Shown in pieces: positions 1-5,212 of a stretch of 5,212 nt of DNA. Source of the DNA: Acidaminococcales bacterium. GTDB lineage: Bacteria > Bacillota > Negativicutes > Acidaminococcales > JAISLQ01. The translations under genes and the position numbers were made by a program. The first letter of the stretch is position 1. Each line of letters begins with the position of its first letter. The DNA is taken from positions 1 through 5,212 of the forward strand of contig JAISPA010000176.1 in the NCBI GenBank assembly GCA_031275255.1, in the 5' to 3' direction. Under the pieces are notes generated by a model. That model was not told the origin of the DNA. It saw nothing but the letters and a program-made list of their open reading frames with translations, and did no database searches.

Positions 1-433
1 CCCTTATGTCGCCGACCTTCTTCAGCCCTAAACGTTCCAGCGCTACGATATGCAAGGTTGCAGGATAAAGGGCGCATATCCCCCGTAAACTGCCGATCTT
101 TTTTCCCTGAAACATCGCCGTTCCGTTCACGGCATAATAAGCAACGTCGTTTTGCGCGACGGCCAGCTCAGCCTTGCCGTCCGCCAAAAGCGCGATGCCG
201 GCGGCTGATCCGTCGGTTGTTTCCACAGACACATTCAGTCCCGGTATGCCTTTATTAAGGATTTCCGCCAAAACGCCGCTCAATTGAAAGTGACTACCGG
301 CCGCGCCATCGGCCGCTATATTGATAAATTGCTGTTTTACCGGCACGACGGCGCTTTTTCTTTGCGTATTGCCGCAGCCCGCGAGAAAAGCGGCAAGCAG
401 GCAAAAAATCAGGAAAAAGTTTTTCTTACGCAT
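1..433 (-). CDS. TAXI-family TRAP transporter solute-binding lipoprotein, N-terminal part (3' end outside window)
   Basis: Extracytoplasmic substrate-binding subunit of a tripartite ATP-independent periplasmic (TRAP) transporter of the TAXI type, which captures a small organic anion for a membrane permease. I translated 144 codons leftward from ATG 433-431 without a stop; the gene runs off the left edge. Residues 1-20 form a lipoprotein signal: basic MRKK, a hydrophobic core, then lipobox LAGC with Cys20 as the lipidated residue. The mature part carries family features: a GVLAEILN helix, VETTDGSAAGIALL (about residues 70-83), the AELAVAQNDVAYYA stretch (about 90-103), and LRGICALYP followed by LHIVA. 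Full TAXI proteins are usually somewhat over 300 residues, so more than half is missing. GGAGG lies 4 bases before the ATG. The usual glycine-rich GTGGxxG loop after the first strand is altered here (AADGAAGSHF). The substrate cannot be told, and the permease gene, if adjacent, is outside the window. The family call is firm; it is based on recognised motifs, not a search. Confidence 0.88.
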   Translation of the reverse strand, partial: MRKKNFFLIFCLLAAFLAGCGNTQRKSAVVPVKQQFINIAADGAAGSHFQLSGVLAEILNKGIPGLNVSVETTDGSAAGIALLADGKAELAVAQNDVAYYAVNGTAMFQGKKIGSLRGICALYPATLHIVALERLGLKKVGDIR

Positions 434-434
434 A

Positions 435-442
435 CTCCCTCC
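435..442 (-). promoter_or_regulatory. Ribosome binding site of the TAXI lipoprotein gene
   Basis: The minus strand reads GGAGGGAG directly before T-ATG. The core GGAGG (442-438) sits only 4 bases from the start codon, slightly short but workable. It supports ATG 433 as the true start, which is also the start that gives a proper lipoprotein signal peptide. Confidence 0.65.
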
Positions 443-502
443 ACCGGCAAAGAAAAATTTGGGCAGGCTTTCCTTCAGCGGGAACCGAGTCTTTTGTTGA
501 TG

Positions 503-524
503 TCCAGCCGAACTCCGGCCGAAC
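503..524. repeat. Tandem 11-bp direct repeat in the divergent intergenic region
   Basis: TCCAGCCGAAC (503-513) is followed at once by TCCGGCCGAAC (514-524), two copies differing at one base. The period is about one helical turn, so both copies face the same side of the DNA. It lies 70-91 bases upstream of the TAXI gene start and about 60 bases before the -35 box of the rightward promoter. It could be a regulator binding site or a chance duplication; nothing else in the window repeats it. Confidence 0.5.
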
Positions 525-530
525 CAAGCC

Positions 531-579
531 GCCCTCTGTCGGGCGTACTATGATCTGGCCGGACAAACGGCGACAGGGC
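531..579. repeat. Bulged inverted repeat in the divergent intergenic region
   Basis: GCCCT (531-535) plus GTCG (538-541) are complementary to CGAC (571-574) plus AGGGC (575-579), giving a 9-bp stem with a 2-base bulge on one arm and a 29-base loop. No T-run follows on either strand, so it is not a typical intrinsic terminator. The right arm ends one base before the -35 box at 581. If transcribed leftward it would sit in the leader of the TAXI gene. Function is unknown. Confidence 0.35.
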
Positions 580-580
580 T

Positions 581-610
581 TTGCAAAATAGTGCCTGTTT
601 CAGTTATAAT
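581..610 (+). promoter_or_regulatory. Sigma-70/SigA-type promoter for the 646-999 gene
   Basis: The -35 box TTGCAA (581-586, 4 of 6 consensus bases) and a perfect -10 box TATAAT (605-610) are separated by 18 bases. Transcription would begin near 616-619, giving a leader of roughly 28 bases before the ATG at 646 with the ribosome binding site inside it. Position and orientation fit the plus-strand gene directly downstream. This is a motif match only; no start-site data are available. Confidence 0.7.
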
Positions 611-630
611 TGTTTTGGTTATTAAAACAA
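610..630. promoter_or_regulatory. Perfect 7-bp inverted repeat over the transcription start: possible operator
   Basis: TTGTTTT (610-616) and AAAACAA (624-630) are exact reverse complements with a 7-base spacer GGTTATT. The left arm overlaps the last base of the -10 box, and the right arm ends immediately before the GGGAG ribosome binding site. This is a classic place for a repressor operator. As RNA the stem would be weak (one G-C pair per arm), so a DNA-binding site is the more natural reading. The regulator is unknown. Confidence 0.45.
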
Positions 631-645
631 GGGAGTAGTTGAGCA

Positions 646-999
646 ATGAGTAATTTTTCTCTCACGCTTGCCAAAACGCTTTATCAAAACATTTACCGCT
701 GTGCCGTAAAGGGCGGTGACGGCGCGGTTAAAGGCTTTCTGCGCGTAATCCCGGGCTTGCCGCTTGACCGCGGCCAAATACCGGCGGATGCGCCGGATGC
801 GCCGCCGTTCCTTTTGGTCATCGTCGACGATGCCGACATAAACAACGGCAACTTCCTTCATTTTGAAGACAGTGTGTCGATGCTGCTGCTGGAAAGATTT
901 GCCGCCGAAGACTTCCGTCCGCTATATTGTCAGTTTTACTACCCGAGTCCGGCCTTGACGCTCAACGGGGAGAACGGCCAGGACCTTTTCGATTGCTGA
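646..999 (+). CDS. Hypothetical protein of 117 residues, unrecognised
   Basis: I do not recognise a family. The reading frame is well supported: a near-consensus promoter lies upstream, GGGAG (631-635) sits 10 bases before the ATG, and codon choice looks like that of the neighbouring genes. The product has no signal peptide or membrane segment, so it is probably cytoplasmic. The N-terminal third is mildly basic (MSNFSLTLAKTLYQNIYR). A Pro/Ala/Asp-rich linker follows (PADAPDAPP, about residues 46-54), partly encoded by a tandem 9-base repeat. Then come a hydrophobic, acidic strand FLLVIVDDADI (55-65), a likely helix SVSMLLLERFAAEDF, an aromatic QFYYPSP patch and a C-terminal Cys. The strand-helix-strand pattern suggests a small alpha/beta domain, but that is inference. 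It is transcribed alone, divergent from the TAXI gene and convergent with larC. The opposite-strand frame over 622-861 looks like its shadow. Confidence 0.75.
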   Translation: MSNFSLTLAKTLYQNIYRCAVKGGDGAVKGFLRVIPGLPLDRGQIPADAPDAPPFLLVIVDDADINNGNFLHFEDSVSMLLLERFAAEDFRPLYCQFYYPSPALTLNGENGQDLFDC

Positions 1000-1029
1000 A
1001 TCAATTATACTGTTACTTGATTTCTTTTT
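999..1029 (+). terminator. Weak possible terminator after the 117-residue gene
   Basis: AATCAA (999-1004) pairs with TTGATT (1017-1022) around a 12-base loop, and a T-rich run TTTCTTTTT (1021-1029) follows on the plus strand. The stem is A-T rich and short, so this is marginal. It begins at the last base of the stop codon of the 646-999 gene and overlaps the last codons of the convergent larC. No terminator with a T-run is visible for the minus-strand operon here. Confidence 0.25.
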
Positions 1030-2206
1030 GCAGCGCAAACTGCATGGCCGCCTGCCAGATTTCCTTGAGCGGGCGCCCGGTCAGGGCGGAAAGATTGCTG
1101 CAATCTTCAAATTCCGGCGCCATGTTTACGATCTTGCCGTCAAGTTTCCCGTATTTGATATGGACGTCCCCGTAAGGCGGCAGTTTTATCCTGTCGGTGT
1201 ATCTTTCAAGCACGTTGCGTTCCACATGATAATATCGCACGCCTAAAGTGCTGGTTTCGGAAAAAACTGTTTTTGTGATGTCGTCAAGCAAAAAATCCTG
1301 TAAAAGCACCGATAAGAGGCAAGCCGGGCGGCCTTTTTTCATGATGATCGGGGTTATCCAGACGTCTGAGGCGCCTGTGGCAAAAAGTTTATTCATAATG
1401 TGGCTGTAAAGCTGCGGATTCATATCGTCGATATTTGTTTCCATGACAACCATTCTTTTCTTGGTTTCTTTTGCTGCTATTTCTCCCTTTATAACCCGCA
1501 GGGTATTCGGGATGTCCAGCTCATAACCGCCGGCTCCGTAGCCTATCCTTTCGCTGACAAACCCGTCCGGGACGCTTTGGCTGACCTGAGCGGTCGCGGC
1601 AAGTATCGCCGCCCCGGTGGGCGTCGCCAGTTCTTTTTCAATATCACCCTGGTAAAAAGGGATGGCCCTCAACAATTCCATGGTCGCCGGCGCGGGAACA
1701 GGTATGCGGCCGTGGCCGCACTGCGTAAAACCAAAACCCGTCCTCACCCTCGAAACAAAGACCGCCTCGATGTTCAGCCAATCCAAACAAACAGCGGCGC
1801 TCACTATATCGACAATCGCGTCAACCGCCCCAATTTCGTGAAACTGCACGTCTTCCACGGCTATGCCGTGAACTTTAGCCTCCGCCCGCGCCAGGCAGAC
1901 GAAGATGTCAATAGCCTTCTGTTTAATTTTTAAATCAAGCGATGATCTGTCGATCAACGCTACTATTTCACTGAGACCGCGATGTTCATGCGTCCCGCCT
2001 TCACGCGCGTCTTTAATGTTTACCTCTGCGTAAGTTGCGGCAATCCCGCATTTTATCACTTTACGTATGACAAGTTCATAGCCCGGCAGGTTCAGCATGT
2101 CCAACCGCTCGCGCAAATGCTGTTCGGAAACGCCTAAATCAAGCAACGCCCCCATAAACATATTACCACTGATGCCGCTGAATGCATCCACATATAAAGC
2201 CCGCAA
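1013..2206 (-). CDS. larC: LarC, nickel-insertion enzyme (CTP-dependent cyclometallase) of nickel-pincer cofactor synthesis
   Basis: LarC (DUF111 family) installs nickel into pyridinium-3,5-bisthiocarboxylic acid mononucleotide at the expense of CTP, the last step of nickel-pincer nucleotide synthesis in the cytoplasm. Full length, 397 residues. Visible motifs: DAFSGISGNM (7-16), a histidine-containing THEHRGLSEI (72-81), HEIGAVDAIVDIV (123-135), HGRIPVPAPAT (165-175), ELATPTGAA (192-200), ETNIDDMNPQ (256-265) opening the C-terminal part, and GASDVWITPIIMKKGRP (278-294). I start it at TTG 2206-2204: GAGGTGAT (2218-2211) is an excellent Shine-Dalgarno with proper spacing, and the resulting MRALYVDAFSG matches the family N-terminus. 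The in-frame GTG at 2215-2213 lies inside that ribosome binding site and would overlap the larB stop by 4 bases. Last gene of the tkt-aroK-larB-larC run. Unlike Lactiplantibacillus plantarum, where larC1 and larC2 are joined by programmed frameshifting, this is one continuous frame. The usual Asp in GISGDM is Asn15 here. Confidence 0.95.
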   Translation of the reverse strand: MRALYVDAFSGISGNMFMGALLDLGVSEQHLRERLDMLNLPGYELVIRKVIKCGIAATYAEVNIKDAREGGTHEHRGLSEIVALIDRSSLDLKIKQKAIDIFVCLARAEAKVHGIAVEDVQFHEIGAVDAIVDIVSAAVCLDWLNIEAVFVSRVRTGFGFTQCGHGRIPVPAPATMELLRAIPFYQGDIEKELATPTGAAILAATAQVSQSVPDGFVSERIGYGAGGYELDIPNTLRVIKGEIAAKETKKRMVVMETNIDDMNPQLYSHIMNKLFATGASDVWITPIIMKKGRPACLLSVLLQDFLLDDITKTVFSETSTLGVRYYHVERNVLERYTDRIKLPPYGDVHIKYGKLDGKIVNMAPEFEDCSNLSALTGRPLKEIWQAAMQFALQKEIK

Positions 2207-2210
2207 TTCA

Positions 2211-2218
2211 ATCACCTC
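2211..2218 (-). promoter_or_regulatory. Ribosome binding site that fixes the larC start at TTG 2206
   Basis: The minus strand reads GAGGTGAT, an eight-base match to the anti-Shine-Dalgarno end of 16S rRNA. The core GAGGTG ends 6 bases before TTG 2206-2204. It spans the last codons and stop of larB, so ribosomes finishing larB are well placed to reinitiate on larC. The alternative GTG start is part of this motif and therefore unlikely. Confidence 0.75.
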
Positions 2219-2982
2219 ATTTTATTTATTAAAGCCGCCAGCCGCCCGGCGCCAAACCCATTGTCTATGTTGACAACGCCTACGCCGGCGGCACAACTGT
2301 TAAGCATGGCCAAAAGCGCTGAAAGCCCGCCGAAATTAGCTCCATAGCCGACACTGGTGGGAACCGCTATGACCGGCTTGTCGACAAGCCCGCCGACCAC
2401 GCTGGCCAACGCGCCTTCCATACCGGCCGCGACCACGCATACATTAGCTTTGCGGATAAGATCAAGGCTGGCAAACAAACGGTGTATTCCGGCCACGCCG
2501 ACGTCAAAAACCCGCTCGACCTTGTTTCCCATCACTTCCGCCGTCAGCGCCGCTTCCTCCGCCACCGGCACATCGCTCGTGCCGGCGGTTATCACGGCGA
2601 TGTAGCGCTTTTTGTCTACAACAGGCTTTTCGTTTATGACCACAACCATACGGGCCTGTTCATTGTAAAAGGCATGCGGCAGGATTTTTTTTATTTCCGC
2701 AAAAAATTCCGCCCCGGCCCGGCTGGCCAAAACATTCCCGCCCCTCGCGGCGAGGCTTTTTACTATGGCCGCCGCCTGTTCCACGGACTTTCCCTCGCAA
2801 TACACCACTTCGGGAAACCCCTGCCGTTTCACGCGCGCATGGTCAATCCTGGCAAAGCCGAGATCTTCAATGCATCCGCCGTTCAATTCCCGTACCGCCT
2901 CTTCGTGGCTGAGGCGGCCTGCTTTGTATTGGCGAAGTATAAAAGAAATATCCTTCAATTCCCTGCTCATTTCTTCACTCAT
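2212..2982 (-). CDS. larB: LarB, pyridinium-3,5-biscarboxylic acid mononucleotide synthase
   Basis: LarB catalyses the first step of nickel-pincer nucleotide synthesis: it carboxylates the pyridinium ring of nicotinic acid adenine dinucleotide and hydrolyses the phosphoanhydride, releasing AMP. Full length, 256 residues. An N-terminal helical region (1-60, with LRQYKAGRLSHEEAV) precedes a PurE/AIR-carboxylase-like domain from about residue 125. That domain shows ITAGTSDVPVAEEA (131-144), DVGVAGIHRL (160-169), AAGMEGALASVVGGL (185-199), PTSVGYGANFGGLSALLAML (208-227) and NSCAAGVGVVNIDNGFGAG (228-246). Cys230 matches the conserved cysteine (Cys221 in the L. plantarum enzyme) that forms the transient cysteinyl-pyridine intermediate, so the enzyme looks active. 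Start ATG 2982-2980 overlaps the aroK stop as ATGA. No clear ribosome binding site is seen, so translation probably depends on coupling to aroK. A second Met at residue 5 is a possible alternative start. larC follows after 5 bases; larE is not nearby in this window. Confidence 0.95.
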   Translation of the reverse strand: MSEEMSRELKDISFILRQYKAGRLSHEEAVRELNGGCIEDLGFARIDHARVKRQGFPEVVYCEGKSVEQAAAIVKSLAARGGNVLASRAGAEFFAEIKKILPHAFYNEQARMVVVINEKPVVDKKRYIAVITAGTSDVPVAEEAALTAEVMGNKVERVFDVGVAGIHRLFASLDLIRKANVCVVAAGMEGALASVVGGLVDKPVIAVPTSVGYGANFGGLSALLAMLNSCAAGVGVVNIDNGFGAGRLAALINKMR

Positions 2983-3524
2983 TGCAAATTCGCGTTTGGC
3001 GGGAGAAAGCCTGCTTTCAACAAAAACAGCCTGATCTCGCCGCTTATCTCCGAAAGGCTCCTGCCGTCCGTGTCCACGGCATATTCCGCCTTGGCATAAT
3101 ACGTTTCCCGCGCTTTCAGCAAAGAAGTTATTTTTTTCCAGCGGCCGCCGCCGCCCAAAAGCGGCCGGCCGCCGCCCTCGCCCGTGCGCTGCAAAATAAC
3201 GGCAGGGGACGCCCGAAGGCAGACGATATGCGCCCGCCTTGACAGTACGGCAAAATTATCTTCGCGCACAATCGCGCCGCCGCCGGTGGCTATAACCTGT
3301 CCGCTGCGGGCGGCGATGGTTTTCAGCGCCCGGCTTTCCGCATCGCGGAAAAATTCTTCCCCGTTTTGCGCAAATATATCGGGAATAGGTTTTCCCTGCA
3401 TTTTCTCGATTTCTTCATCCGTATCGACAAACGCCATTCCCAACTCGTGCGCGAGCATACGCCCGACCGTCGTCTTGCCTGTACCCATAAATCCCACCAA
3501 CGCAACATTGCCTTTGCCGGACAT
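2979..3524 (-). CDS. aroK: Shikimate kinase
   Basis: ATP-dependent phosphorylation of shikimate to shikimate 3-phosphate, the fifth step of the chorismate (aromatic amino acid) pathway, cytoplasmic. 181 residues from ATG 3524, close to the usual 165-180. P-loop GFMGTGKTT at 11-19. Shikimate-contacting residues are in place: Asp34 (FVDTDEEIE), Arg60 (EEFFRDAE), the GGG triplet at 81-83 (TGGGAI) and Arg139 (KARETYY). Lid arginine Arg120 sits in GRPLL. The lid is unusually glycine-rich (GEGGGRPLLGGGGR, 115-128), encoded by a GC-rich repetitive stretch. Two starts are possible: GTG 3527 (overlapping the tkt stop as GTGA) or ATG 3524 (TGATG, one-base overlap). I prefer ATG as the stronger codon. 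No good Shine-Dalgarno is visible, so coupling to tkt is likely. The stop overlaps the larB start. Could equally be named aroL-type; the enzyme call is secure. Confidence 0.96.
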   Translation of the reverse strand: MSGKGNVALVGFMGTGKTTVGRMLAHELGMAFVDTDEEIEKMQGKPIPDIFAQNGEEFFRDAESRALKTIAARSGQVIATGGGAIVREDNFAVLSRRAHIVCLRASPAVILQRTGEGGGRPLLGGGGRWKKITSLLKARETYYAKAEYAVDTDGRSLSEISGEIRLFLLKAGFLPPNANLQ

Positions 3525-5212
3525 CACGCACCAATGATCAGGCGGGCTTTATTTACGACATTGGCCACATTGAAGCCGAGTTTTTCATATACTTCGCCGC
3601 CCGGCGCCGACTGACCGAAACGGTCAAGGGCAAGTATATTCTCCGGGCGGGCGGCGTATTTTTCCCAACCGTGCGGCACGCCGGCCTCAACCGCCAGCAC
3701 CGGCGCATTTTTCGGTATAGTTTGCTCCCGGTATTCTTCGCTTTGGCGATCAAACAATTCCCAGCTGCACAGGGAAACCACACGCGCGTTTATCCCCATC
3801 CCGCCGAGTTCTTTTTGCGCCGCCAGGACAAGCGCTACTTCCGAGCCCGCCGCCACCAGAGTTATGGCCAGCGGGGCGGACGGCTCCGCGCTGAGTACAT
3901 ATCCTCCCTTTTCCGCCCCAACTCTGATTGCGGCGGAAAACCCATTCAATACAGGCACTTTTTGCCTGGTGAGAAGAAGCGCCGCCGGCTTTCGGCCGTT
4001 TATCGCCACCCGCCACGCCTCAGCCGTCTCCAACGCGTCCGCCGGCCGCAGGACAAGCAGCCCGGGAATAATTCTAAGGCTCATGGCCTGCTCGACCGGC
4101 TGATGGGTCGGGCCGTCCTCGCCGACCGCTATACTGTCGTGCGTAAGCACAAATATCACATGTACGCCCATCAGCGCCGCCAGCCTGATCGCCGGCCGCA
4201 TAAAATCGGCGAACACCAGAAAAGTCGCGCAATACGGCACACACCCGCCGTGCAGAGCCATGCCGTTGGCAATGGATGCCATCGCCTGTTCGCGCACGCC
4301 GAAATGTATGTTGCGCCCGGCCGGGTCAGCGCGGGAAAAATCGCCCGCGCCGTTTATATAAGTCTTGTTGGAAGGAGCAAGGTCGGCGGAACCGCCGCAT
4401 AAAGACGGAACAAGCGCGGACAGTTTTTGCAGTATAAGCCCGGACGCTTCGCGTGTGGAAGTCTGTATCACATCGAAAAAAATACCGGACAGTTCGTCGT
4501 TTTCCACTCTGAAGCCGCTTTCCCAGCGTCCGGTCAATTCTTTCGCCAAAGCGCCGTGCGCTTTTTGGTAGGCGGCGAAAAGATCGTCCCAGTGCGCTCT
4601 CTTTTTCGCCATGATTTTGCTTTTTTCCGCAAAGTAAGCTTTTACTTCCGCCGGCACCGTAAATGGCTGCACACCGGGTACGCCCAGTTTTTCTCTGGTT
4701 CTGGCCGCGTTTTCCGCTCCCAGCGGTTCGCCGTGCACCGCCGGGGTGTCTTGTTTGGGGCTGGCAAAACCGATGTGCGTACGGACCATGAGCAAAGAGG
4801 GTTTATCGGTTATTTCCCTGGCTTCCCGGATCGCCGAAATCAAGGCGTCTATGTCTTCCGCGTCCCCGACCTGCCGGGTATCCCAGCCGTAGGCCTCAAA
4901 ACGCGCCCGCACATTTTCCGTAAAGGCGATTTCCGTCGATCCTTCAATGGTTATTTTGTTGTCGTCATATAAATAAATCACCTTGCCCAACTCCAAGGTG
5001 CCGGCCAACGAGGCCGCCTCGGCTGCTACTCCTTCCATCAGGTCGCCGTCGGAAACTATGCCGTAAACATAATGGCCGACAATCTCAAACCCCGGCCGGT
5101 TGTATTTGGCGGCAAGCATTTTTTCGGCGATCGCCATGCCGATGCCTGTAGCAAAACCGTGCCCAAGCGGACCGGTGGTAGCCTCAACTCCCGCGGTATG
5201 ACCGTATTCGGG
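3524..5212 (-). CDS. tkt: Transketolase, 5' end outside window
   Basis: Thiamine-diphosphate enzyme of the non-oxidative pentose phosphate pathway. It moves two-carbon units between sugar phosphates and supplies erythrose 4-phosphate for the shikimate pathway. The frame is open to the right edge: 562 residues are visible, about 100 short of a usual 660, so the N-terminus is missing. An internal ATG at 5137 is not the start, because family sequence continues before it (PEYGHTAGVEATTGPLGHG). Visible order, counting from the right edge: cofactor motif SDGDLMEG (54-61) with YDDN (82-85); THIGF (145-149); GGSADLAPSN (273-282), opening the second, pyrimidine-binding domain; FGVREQA (304-310) with the catalytic Glu308; and THDSIAVGEDGPTHQPVE (357-374). 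The C-terminal domain ends near DRFGQSAPGGEVYEKLGF. The first Gly of the common GDG motif is Ser here, a variant known in other transketolases. The stop overlaps the aroK start. It is the most upstream operon gene visible; the operon promoter must lie beyond the right edge. Confidence 0.96.
   Translation of the reverse strand, partial: PEYGHTAGVEATTGPLGHGFATGIGMAIAEKMLAAKYNRPGFEIVGHYVYGIVSDGDLMEGVAAEAASLAGTLELGKVIYLYDDNKITIEGSTEIAFTENVRARFEAYGWDTRQVGDAEDIDALISAIREAREITDKPSLLMVRTHIGFASPKQDTPAVHGEPLGAENAARTREKLGVPGVQPFTVPAEVKAYFAEKSKIMAKKRAHWDDLFAAYQKAHGALAKELTGRWESGFRVENDELSGIFFDVIQTSTREASGLILQKLSALVPSLCGGSADLAPSNKTYINGAGDFSRADPAGRNIHFGVREQAMASIANGMALHGGCVPYCATFLVFADFMRPAIRLAALMGVHVIFVLTHDSIAVGEDGPTHQPVEQAMSLRIIPGLLVLRPADALETAEAWRVAINGRKPAALLLTRQKVPVLNGFSAAIRVGAEKGGYVLSAEPSAPLAITLVAAGSEVALVLAAQKELGGMGINARVVSLCSWELFDRQSEEYREQTIPKNAPVLAVEAGVPHGWEKYAARPENILALDRFGQSAPGGEVYEKLGFNVANVVNKARLIIGA

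Noticed and set aside
58..553. Two small plus-strand frames at 58-258 and 284-553
   Set aside because: The first and most of the second are antisense to the TAXI lipoprotein gene, and the remainder runs through the intergenic region without gene-like features.
786..803. Tandem 9-bp repeat GGATGCGCC in the unknown gene
   Set aside because: It simply encodes the ADAP/DAPP linker and is in frame. It is noted in that gene's entry and is not a separate element.
622..861. 79-residue minus-strand frame opposite the 646-999 gene
   Set aside because: It has no ribosome binding site, is very rich in Arg/Lys as shadow frames often are, and ends in the promoter region of the plus-strand gene, which has better support.
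1400..1933. 177-residue plus-strand frame
   Set aside because: Antisense to larC; composition is shadow-like and there is no credible ribosome binding site.
2482..3099. 205-residue plus-strand frame
   Set aside because: It is antisense to larB and the end of aroK, both confidently identified, and shows no domain or start signal.
3135..3185. GC-rich repetitive tract as a possible structural element
   Set aside because: It is explained by glycine, arginine and proline codons of the shikimate kinase lid, with no hairpin plus T-run or array structure.
3671..4402. 243-residue plus-strand frame
   Set aside because: It lies wholly inside the well-conserved transketolase gene on the other strand. 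Its translation is rich in Arg/His/Gln with no recognisable domain.
4427..4972. 181-residue plus-strand frame
   Set aside because: Antisense to conserved transketolase sequence, including the THIGF and YDDN motifs.

Overview
The window is a stretch of bacterial chromosome with compact, mostly minus-strand genes. Shine-Dalgarno sequences are strong, genes are coupled by stop/start overlaps, and there is a lipobox solute-binding protein. Together these suggest a Bacillota-type anaerobe; my best guess is a Negativicutes or Clostridia lineage. This rests on gene content and style only, because no rRNA or other lineage marker is present.

Layout. (1) Positions 1-433, minus: the N-terminal third to half of a TAXI-family TRAP transporter substrate-binding lipoprotein, cut by the left edge. 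(2) 434-645: a 212-base divergent intergenic region. It holds a near-consensus sigma-70 promoter firing rightward, a perfect 7-base inverted repeat just after its -10 box, a tandem 11-base repeat and a bulged inverted repeat. (3) 646-999, plus: a 117-residue protein I do not recognise. (4) 1013-5212, minus: a tightly packed operon read right to left, tkt (5' end outside the window), aroK, larB, larC. The unknown gene and larC converge with a 13-base gap.

How the genes fit together. Transketolase makes erythrose 4-phosphate, a precursor of the shikimate pathway, and shikimate kinase acts later in that pathway, so tkt-aroK is metabolically sensible. LarB and LarC are the first and last enzymes of nickel-pincer nucleotide (NPN) cofactor synthesis, used by lactate racemase and other LarA-family racemases/epimerases. 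The sulfur-transfer enzyme LarE and any LarA apoenzyme are not in the window. Junctions of a few bases or overlaps (TGATG, ATGA, then a 5-base gap) suggest all four genes share one mRNA and are translationally coupled.

I see no mobile element, CRISPR array, tRNA, rRNA or clear new system. The most open questions are the unidentified gene at 646-999 with its palindromic promoter region, and the larBC pair placed behind tkt-aroK without larE.
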